Of a stretch of 64,000 nucleotides of DNA, positions 57,272 to 64,000 are shown piece after piece. Both the position numbers and the translations under genes were made by a program. Origin of the DNA: Craspedostauros australis (Eukaryota; Bacillariophyta; Bacillariophyceae; Mastogloiales; Achnanthaceae); NCBI GenBank assembly GCA_026770025.1, contig JAMXDE010000079.1, positions 1 through 64,000 of the forward strand, written 5' to 3'. The notes under the pieces were generated by a model. That model was given only the letters and a program-made list of their open reading frames with translations, did not search any database and was not told where the DNA came from. Position 1 is the first letter of the stretch, and each line of letters begins with the position of its first letter.

Positions 57272-57886
57272 ATGCAATCCATCCGCGCTCTTCTGTTATT
57301 GCTCGTTGCGGCACGATGCTCCGCCTTCGTCGTCACCAAGTCGTCGGCCCCATCGTCGCTGATGCGACTGCAGGCCTACGAGCTCAAGCCAGAGCCGGAG
57401 GGCGGCGAGGTTCTGGAAGCCGTCAACACCATCGAGAACACCATCATGAAGCAAATGAATGAGGAGCCAGATGTCCAGAGCGACATGGGCGCCGTCTACA
57501 GCTTCTGGTTGAAGACCGAGTCCAAGGGCGCCCTGATCAAGGAACTGCACACCACGGTGCTCAAGGATGCCTCCAAGAAGGCCAACTTCCCTGGATTCCG
57601 CAAGGGGCAGGTGCCACCGTACGCCCTGCCGCAGATCCGCGGATTTGCTGTCCAGGAGAGCGTTATCCGCACCATCCAGTCCACCGTTGAGGCCTACGGA
57701 CTCAAGTACCTTCCAGGCAGCGACGGCGAAGCCGAGGTGCTCGAGGACATCCCAGAGATCGCCAAGGGATACAAGATGGGTGACGACATCGCCTTCACCG
57801 CGCAATTCAAGGCCGTCTACGACCCCGAATTGGCGAAGGCCGACGAGGAGGCCACACCAGAAGCAGCAGTCGAGGAAGAGTCATAG
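57272..57886 (+). CDS. Plastid-targeted trigger-factor N-domain protein
   Basis: 204 residues, no intron. Residues 1-18 are a signal peptide (MQSIRALLLLLVAARCSA) followed directly by Phe (CSA|FVV), the ASAF-type junction that directs proteins across the membranes of complex red plastids; a Ser-rich transit peptide follows. The mature part carries NFPGFRKGQVPPYALPQI, the ribosome-docking signature of bacterial trigger factor (GFRxGxxP). It continues through the end of the ribosome-binding domain (YKMGDDIAFTAQFKAVYDPEL) and stops with an acidic tail. The peptidyl-prolyl isomerase and substrate-binding arms of a full trigger factor are absent. Small N-domain-only proteins are also known in plant plastids. 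It is probably involved in nascent-chain handling on plastid ribosomes. The start codon is unambiguous because the signal peptide begins there. Confidence 0.85.
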   Translation: MQSIRALLLLLVAARCSAFVVTKSSAPSSLMRLQAYELKPEPEGGEVLEAVNTIENTIMKQMNEEPDVQSDMGAVYSFWLKTESKGALIKELHTTVLKDASKKANFPGFRKGQVPPYALPQIRGFAVQESVIRTIQSTVEAYGLKYLPGSDGEAEVLEDIPEIAKGYKMGDDIAFTAQFKAVYDPELAKADEEATPEAAVEEES

Positions 57887-58369
57887 AGGGTTCAGAAGCA
57901 CAGTGTTGCCGCTTGCGTGAGACGCAGAATGAAGCGAGTGACGAAGCAAGCTAACACTAGAGAGGATATTAGTACTCGTAGCAGCGGCATCTCATGCTTC
58001 CTCAAGCTGTTGAATGACGAGATGGTGCGACAGAACAGTACATTCCGAGCAATGATCTGCGAAGATTGGCAAGTTGGCTATTGTCATGAACAATTAGAGA
58101 CCATGAGTATGGTAGGCACTACGTGTGCTTGACTGGCGTCTTGAGTTCCGCTTGCGTCTCCATGTCAATGTTCATGAATTCTTGTATTGAAAGCTGCACC
58201 AGAACTTTTACTAGTACAAGCAAGGGTCTCATCTGCGCATAGTGCGTAAGGGTGGCATGGTGGCCGATGATTCCAATGTTCAAGAGCGCCGCGAGTCCTG
58301 ACCCAATGAACTTGAGCACAATTTTTGAAGGGGAGCAGTCATACAACTACTCTATGCTGTTGGTAACAT
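57887..58369. other. Convergent 3' spacer
   Basis: 483 bp between the trigger-factor-domain gene (+) and the threonyl-tRNA synthetase gene (-). No conserved coding potential is seen. Confidence 0.5.
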
Positions 58370-61300
58370 TTACTTGTACTCGTCGCGGTACTTCTTGAAC
58401 ATGGTGATCATATCTTCCACCTTCATCTCGCCGTCGACCTTGTTCTCTCTTGTGCGGATGTTAACGGAGCCATTCTCCTTCTCCTTAGCACCGACGACCA
58501 GCTGGTAGTTGTACTGCGAGACCTGAGCTGTGCGAACCTTCTTCTGGAATGTGTTCTTGGACAGATCGACGTCGACGTAGAAGCCTTCGGCGTGCAGCTT
58601 GTCGCGGATGCCCTGGCAGTACTCGTTCCAGTCGGCGTGGATGGGGATGATCATCGCTTGACGCGGGCTGAGCCAGAACGGCCACTTTCCACCGTAGTGT
58701 TCGCACAAGACAGCGAACATGCGTTCCACACTTCCAAGCATGGCTCTGTGGACCATCACCGGGATTCCGAACTGCTCGCCATCTCCCTCTTTCTTTCCGG
58801 TGTTGTACGTGAGTCCGAATCTGCGTGGGAGCTGGAAGTCGAGCTGGATGGTTGCGCACTGGTGCACTCTCTCCATGGCGTCCATGACCTTGATGTCAAT
58901 TTTTGGTCCATAGAAGGCACCGTCGCCTGGGTTTTCTCTCCAGTTGCCTTCCCCGATGAATCTGTTCATGGCTTCGGCAAGGGCGCTCTCGGCGCGGTCC
59001 CACAGCTCCATTTCACCAAGGGCCTTCGCTGGTCTTGTGGAGAGCTCAAGCTTGTAAGTCATGCCGAAGATGTCGTACACATACTTCATGAATTCCAGAG
59101 CACCAAGAACTTCATCGGCGATCTGGTCCTCGCGGCAGTAGATATGGGCGTCGTCCTGCTGAAAGCGGCGGACACGGGTCAAACCGCTGAGGGCACCAGA
59201 AAGCTCGTTGCGGTGCAGCACACCGAAGTCTGCGAATCGGATTGGAAGGTCACGGTATGAACGGAGGGAGTTGCCGAACATGAGACAGTGACCTGGGCAG
59301 TTCATTGGCTTCATGGCCCATTCCTGCCCTTCCACATCGAAGCAGAACATGGCATCCTTGTAGTGCATGGCGTGGCCGGACTTGTGCCACAGATCGAGGT
59401 TGTAAACATTTGGTGTGATGACCTCGTCGTAGCCGCGCACCCAGTACTGCTTCTTGATGAATTCGATGAGCTTGTTGTAGATTCTGGCACCGTGTGGCAA
59501 CCAGAACGCACTTCCAGCCGACAGATCATGGAACATGATGAGCTCTTGCTTGGCAGCAATTCGTCTGTGATCTCTCTCCTTGGCCTGTGCGTGTTGTTTG
59601 TTTGTTTGTTTGTTTGTTTGTTGCGTTGGTGTTTTGTGTTGTTATTCGTCCGCAGCCGAGTGTTTGCATCGTTTGCATCATTCGTGTTGTTGTTATCGGT
59701 TTGGTTTGCATGGGATCGGATCAGAACATGAGTGTGCAAAGCAACAAGGGGGGAGGAAGAGATGTGTTAGTCAGAAGTTGGTGCTGATCGTGTTGGTTGC
59801 CTGTGCCTGAATGCAAGAAAAGGTTGCGCGGACTTGGTGTTGATGCTCAGAATAATCAGCGAGTTGGATAGATGTTTCGATCATGTGTATTTTGGATCTG
59901 AGAATGAGATTCGTATCGGATATCGTCATTGCATCGTCGTGCGGTTGTATTGTAACCGCTGCCACCATTGCTGCTTCTGCTACGTGTGCATGCAATGGTG
60001 TAGTGCCATGGTGTCACAAGGTGTGCTTTGTTGTGTGTGTTGCGGCGTGCTCTGTTGAGTTGTGATCTTACCTTCTCCTGGTTCTCCTTCCATGCCTTGA
60101 GCATCTTCTTGTCTGGGAAACTGATACCGTATATGCGCTGCAGCGAATCGTTGTCGGTGTCACCGAGCCAGTTGGTGGCAGAGTGCTTGGTGGTGGCAAA
60201 CGCCTTGATCTTTCCCGTGTGCGCCACGTGCGGTCCGCGACACAAGTCGATCAAATTGCCGCATTTGTAGACTGTGGTGCGGGTTCCATCAGCGACCTTG
60301 GTGGTCAAAATCTCCTGCTTGAATGGATTGTCAGCAAACAGTTCCAAGGCTTCTTCTTTTGTGACGACCATGCGTTCAAACTTTTGCTTCTGCTTGGTGA
60401 TTTTGGAAACCTTCGCCTCGATTGGCTTGTCTGTTGTTGTTGTTGTTGTTGTTGTGAGTCCAGAATGAATGTAACATGGTTGTCATTGTGCAGTGATTGC
60501 AGTTGTTGTTGTGAGAAGGACATGATGGAATGGACGGACGAGGATACTGCTGCGATGCGCTAGTGTGTGCGTTGTGAATACACGAAGCCTGTCACAACGA
60601 AAACAAGAACAGCAGCAGCAGCAGCATGTGATCACCACAAGCGGAAATGGCCATTTGAAGGCCAACCCACTTCTTGAATGCACGATCGGGATATGCAGAT
60701 CCATGTGCACATCCTTAACCATGCCCAATCAATCATACGCAGCTGACGTCGGTACTCACAATCATCCTCACGGAATGCATCCGCTCCCATGTAGGAATCG
60801 TAGTAGAAACCTCCCGCAAGTGGTGGTCCGATGGTGAGCTTGCAACCGAAGAGGTTCTCCATGGCCTCTCCCATCATGTGAGCGGAAGAATGCCAGAAGG
60901 TGGTCTTGGCATCCTTGTCGTCGGCGAATTTGAGGAACTCTATTTTGCTGACAGGGCCAACGAGCGGTCTCGTCATGTCCCAGAGCAGGGTGTTCTTGGC
61001 GGCGTCATCGTTCTCGACGCCACCGTCGTCCATGGCGTCCATGAGCGTGTCCTCTCCCTCCATGCCGTCCTCGGCGGCATCGTAGTCGTCGGCGAACTTC
61101 TCGTAGGTGACGCGCGCAACGATGGAGTTGTCGGCCAGACCTTGGCTGATGGTCTGCGCGACGAGGTAGGGAGTGGTCTTCCAGGTCATGTAGTCCTCGC
61201 CCTGCTTGGTCTTGTCGAGGACCTTGCCGTCGGGCAGGGTGACCGTGATGGCGACGGGGATCTTGGTGGCAAACTCTGCCTCGCGTCGGGCCTTGATCTT

Positions 61301-61588
61301 GGCGTAGACCTCCTCTCGTTGCTTGAGGAATTCTGGGTCCATGGTGCGCTGCACGAAGGAGTCTCCTCCGATCAGCTTCTTCCCGGAGTTGTCCATGCGC
61401 GGTCCTGCGGAGGCATTGGCACGGCGTCCCTGCGCGCCTTCCTTCTGCTGCTTGGATGCGGCGGCCGGTGCCGCAGCCGGTGCGGCTGCTTCGGGCTGCT
61501 TGACTCCTGGCGCATCCAGCACCATGAATTTGCCCGTCTTGTTGAGCATGATGGCGGCGGCTCCGCCCTTCTGATTCTTCTTGCCCAT
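58370..61588 (-). CDS. Threonyl-tRNA synthetase
   Basis: Three exons on the minus strand (61588-60760, 60430-60072, 59584-58370) join in frame to 800 residues; introns are 329 and 487 nt, the second with a (GTTT)7 run. The start at 61588 (MGKKNQKGG) is the only ATG; the frame continues upstream without one. Domains: a Lys/Ala-rich tail, a TGS domain (about 110-165, [16 protein letters not shown]), an editing domain with HSSAH (233-237) and LCRGPHV, class II core motif 2 ([21 protein letters not shown]) and motif 3 ([12 protein letters not shown]), then the anticodon-binding domain ([19 protein letters not shown]). It charges tRNA-Thr with threonine. No plastid or mitochondrial signal is visible on this start, so it is probably cytosolic. 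A short upstream frame from ATG 61938 (MTFEKPKRVILP) might be an alternative first exon for organelle targeting, but no splice link is clear. Confidence 0.93.
59594..59621 (+). repeat. (GTTT)n run in ThrRS intron 2
   Basis: Seven tetranucleotide units just upstream (in gene direction) of the CAG acceptor of intron 2. Confidence 0.9.
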
Positions 61589-62431
61589 CTTGGTGTCTGT
61601 TGGAGTGCTGTCAAATGATGTCCTTTCTTGTGATGTGATGTCTTGTGATGTCTTGTGGTGTCTTGTGATGTCTCCTATGGTATAGTCTGTGGGGGTTGTG
61701 AAGGGATCCGATCTTGTGATCGCTCTGGCGCAGGCTGTTGTCGTGATGATGGCTGATGTGGATGTCTGCAACAGGCAAGGCTGAAGGCTCTTTGGCGGCA
61801 CCAAGTAACAGATTCACGACGGCCTTTGGACGCAGGGAGAGATGTCATGTTGGCCTTGTTGTTGGTGTTGGAGGTGTTGGTGTTTGGGACATTCTTGGGT
61901 TTGGGCAGAATCACTCGTTTCGGCTTCTCAAAGGTCATTTTCTTGATGCGAGACAGATGAATTCCTGATTCCGTTCGCCGCTTCTTCGACTATTCGTCCA
62001 ACATGCTATGGTATAAATCTAGAGGCAGACACACAGAGAGACAGAGAGAGGGAGGATACTCGTGGGAACTCAAGGCAGAGGTGCAGAGCAGAGAATCGTA
62101 CACCCGCACTCTGGAACTGCTCAAGAGCAAGGGCTTTCAATGAGAAGCCCAACGATGGTGGTCCTTGTGAACGTGGAGAAGGAGGTTTTGGCTATCTCAT
62201 CACATGTGCAAGTACACATACCCTTGGGTGACTCTACTTCTCTGATCCTCGCCTACTCCTCTATGTGTGTATTACTCCACTCCCGTGCGATGCAATGCAA
62301 TGCGACACCAAGAGGTTGATCAAGTGCAGACCGAGACGGATGAAACCAAATGGTCAGACTGCCTTGTGAGTCATACTCGTAAGTAGGGTGTACTAGAATG
62401 TTCTGCTCTATAGAACAGTCACGTGCAAGCA
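61589..62431. other. Spacer between KIN17 and ThrRS genes
   Basis: 843 bp. Near the ThrRS start it has a short imperfect tandem repeat of TCTTGTGATG (about 61,620-61,675). A minus-strand open frame from ATG 61938 codes for a Lys/Asn/Thr-rich peptide of uncertain meaning. It should contain the ThrRS promoter and the KIN17 3' end. Confidence 0.5.
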
Positions 62432-63781
62432 TCACGACATCTTCGAGAAATCTTCGTACGCCACCTTCTTGGCGCTCGTCCCATCCCGTTCCAATTCCAA
62501 CGACGCCACGGCTTTGTCCTTGTTGAGGTCCTTCACAACTGCCTTCTCCCCACGGTGCGGTCCATTCAAAATGCGCACGCGCTTGCCGACGCTCGGGATC
62601 ACCGTCTCCAAATCTGCCTGATCCAGCCTCAGCACATCGCCGCCGTCGTCGGCGCGTGGGCCAGAGTCCAGAACCTCCACCTCCGCCATGTACTTGTCGA
62701 TCACCTTTTCCACGATGGCCTTGCGTTTGAAGTACTGTCCGTCCGCCAGCTTCTTTGACACGATGCGGACGAGGATGCCTTGCTTCAACCAGTAGTCCTT
62801 CCAATCGGAATTGCTCGTCTTGGATCGTTTGCCGCTGCTTTTCTTGCTCTTATCCTTTTCACTTTTGGATTCGGATATGTCCTTGTTCTTTCGTTTGTTC
62901 TTTTTGGATTCGCGCCGTGACACATCGGCTGCGTCATCCCGCTTCGGATTTCTGAATGATGGCATTTCGTTGGAGGCAGAAGTTGGCGGATCCATGCTCT
63001 TGTTGATGTTTTCATCGCCACCGCTGCCGTTTCCCACTTCGTCGCCATCACTGTCATCACTGTCATCATCTCCAAAGACGGATCCCTTCTTCTTGTTCTT
63101 GCCCTTCGACTTGGATTTCGACGATGACGACACCGCAGATGGCTGCTTCCCCAGTGCTAACTTCACCTGCTCGCCGTCCTTGCGTTGCATTTTGGTCACG
63201 ACAGCATCCACATTGCCACCTGCTCTATCGAATGCCTTGGCCGCTTCGACTCGCTGGATCTTCATTCGCTGTGCCTCGGCTGCCTCCGCCTCCTTTTCCG
63301 CCTGCTGCCGACGTTCCAACGCTTCCTTACGCGCGATGATGTTCACATCACGTTCGATGTACGACACGTACCAACCGCGCTCCGTCTCCTCCACGACGCA
63401 TTTTCCCATCTTTCCCAGGTACTGCACGAACTCGGACAGCGTCACCCACTTCGTGGCATTCATGTGAATGTGCCCCTTGTCAGCGATCATCTCCTGGTAG
63501 ACGTTGTTGGCGTTGACGCGTTTCGTGCCATGGCGCATCCGCAGCGTGCTCATGTACGCCGATTCGAATTCCTTGGAGAAGCTGTCCAGGATGCCGCTCG
63601 CGTTGTCGCTGAAGATCTTCATTTGTCGCAGATGGGCCTCCGAGGTGAGATGACATTTGAAACCGTTGGCATCGCGGCATTGCTTTTCGCACATCTGGCA
63701 GTAGAACTTCAGCTTCTGCAGTCCCTTGGACTTCATGCGCTTGGCAATGTCCTTCGGTGTTCCCTTTTCGGCTTTCGGCAT
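62432..63781 (-). CDS. KIN17-like DNA/RNA-binding protein
   Basis: 449 residues, no intron, start at 63781 and stop TGA at 62432. The N-terminus (KGTPKDIAKRMKSKGLQKL) is that of eukaryotic KIN17. Next come its zinc finger (YCQMCEKQC...HLTSEAH, residues about 27-53) and the winged-helix region (about 51-160: FSKEFESAYMSTLRMRHGTK, HMNATKWVTLSEFVQYLGK, ERGWYVSYIERD). The middle is Lys-rich with nuclear-localisation-like stretches. The C-terminus has the tandem SH3/KOW-type domain (YFKRKAIVEKVIDKYMAEV, VGKRVRILNGPHRGEKAVVK). KIN17 proteins bind DNA and RNA and act in nuclear replication, repair and splicing. Here the linker between the winged helix and the KOW part is long and charged. Its TGA stop sits at the expected end of the family, so TGA is a true stop codon in this genome. 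Confidence 0.93.
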   Translation of the reverse strand: MPKAEKGTPKDIAKRMKSKGLQKLKFYCQMCEKQCRDANGFKCHLTSEAHLRQMKIFSDNASGILDSFSKEFESAYMSTLRMRHGTKRVNANNVYQEMIADKGHIHMNATKWVTLSEFVQYLGKMGKCVVEETERGWYVSYIERDVNIIARKEALERRQQAEKEAEAAEAQRMKIQRVEAAKAFDRAGGNVDAVVTKMQRKDGEQVKLALGKQPSAVSSSSKSKSKGKNKKKGSVFGDDDSDDSDGDEVGNGSGGDENINKSMDPPTSASNEMPSFRNPKRDDAADVSRRESKKNKRKNKDISESKSEKDKSKKSSGKRSKTSNSDWKDYWLKQGILVRIVSKKLADGQYFKRKAIVEKVIDKYMAEVEVLDSGPRADDGGDVLRLDQADLETVIPSVGKRVRILNGPHRGEKAVVKDLNKDKAVASLELERDGTSAKKVAYEDFSKMS

Positions 63782-64000
63782 GTTGGCGATTCAGTCGGAT
63801 GGCGTTGATCGATCTCTGGATGTTCGGTCGGAATGGGGTGATGGGATCGGACGAGTTACGATGATGATGTGATGATCTCTTGTGATGATGATGTTGTGTT
63901 GGGGTACCGAAAGTGGAGATGCGACAAGAAGAAGCGGGTGAGTAACGAAATCAACGCGGGACAACTCGAAAGAGTGGTTGTTGTGAGCATCGTGTTGCGG
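63782..64000. other. Upstream of KIN17
   Basis: Presumed KIN17 promoter and leader. No motif assigned; runs of GATGATGATG lie near 63,863-63,892. Confidence 0.4.

Noticed and set aside
57296-57805. Minus-strand frame opposite the trigger-factor gene
   Set aside because: Antisense shadow; the + strand has a signal peptide and a family signature.
61589-61804. N-terminal extension of ThrRS upstream of 61588
   Set aside because: The frame is open but has no ATG, and part of it is a simple repeat.

Overview
The window is nuclear DNA of a plastid-bearing stramenopile (ochrophyte), most likely a diatom or close relative. The evidence is GT-AG spliceosomal introns in housekeeping genes, a nuclear gene whose N-terminus is a signal peptide ending in a Cys-Ser-Ala|Phe site (the ASAF-type plastid signal of red-derived complex plastids), a secreted Cys-rich protein with the Pro-Ser linkers common in diatoms, and an unusual membrane protein with an adenylyl-cyclase-like domain. 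Species cannot be named from the sequence alone.

Layout. 0-6.5 kb is a decaying zone: an ankyrin-repeat pseudogene, a saccharopine-dehydrogenase-like pseudogene with at least four lesions, and a possible thylakoid-lumen protein gene with a Tat-like motif. 6.8-28.4 kb is a pile of mobile DNA. A 2.2-kb inverted-repeat element (X1) carries a truncated non-LTR retroelement (R2) with an 18-bp target duplication. Next is a foldback element (9,067-28,398) with about 1.3-kb arms. A second non-LTR copy (R1) interrupts its left arm, and a mariner-like element (M1) interrupts its right arm. M1 contains broken pieces of two host-type genes and is itself interrupted near its right end by a second mariner copy (M2). 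28.4-32.4 kb is mostly empty but holds one unrecognised acidic coding region crossed by two in-frame TGAs. 32.4-35.4 kb is the intact secreted Cys-rich protein.

35.8-47.7 kb is a second nest. Three members of one DDE-transposon family that I cannot place in a superfamily lie inside one another: B3 contains B1 and B2, and B2 contains a 1.5-kb mariner deletion derivative (M3). 48.3-64 kb is a compact housekeeping block: a seven-exon, 1,472-residue multi-membrane-pass cyclase-like protein, an eIF4A-III-like DEAD-box helicase, a plastid-targeted stand-alone trigger-factor ribosome-binding domain, threonyl-tRNA synthetase, and a KIN17 homologue.

The genes do not form a pathway. Several serve RNA or protein synthesis (helicase, ThrRS, trigger-factor domain, KIN17), but they are separate transcription units. 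The most striking observations are: (1) a cyclase-like domain that lacks both metal-binding aspartates but keeps the other active-site residues, behind a four-helix bundle with a basic fourth helix; (2) foldback arms that act as each other's empty-site controls and give exact insertion points for R1 and M1; (3) a mariner-like element with an unusually large 849-residue transposase, carrying fragments of a GNAT-type acetylglutamate synthase and a PCMTD-like methyltransferase; (4) the nested family-B transposons with a 1,174-residue protein.
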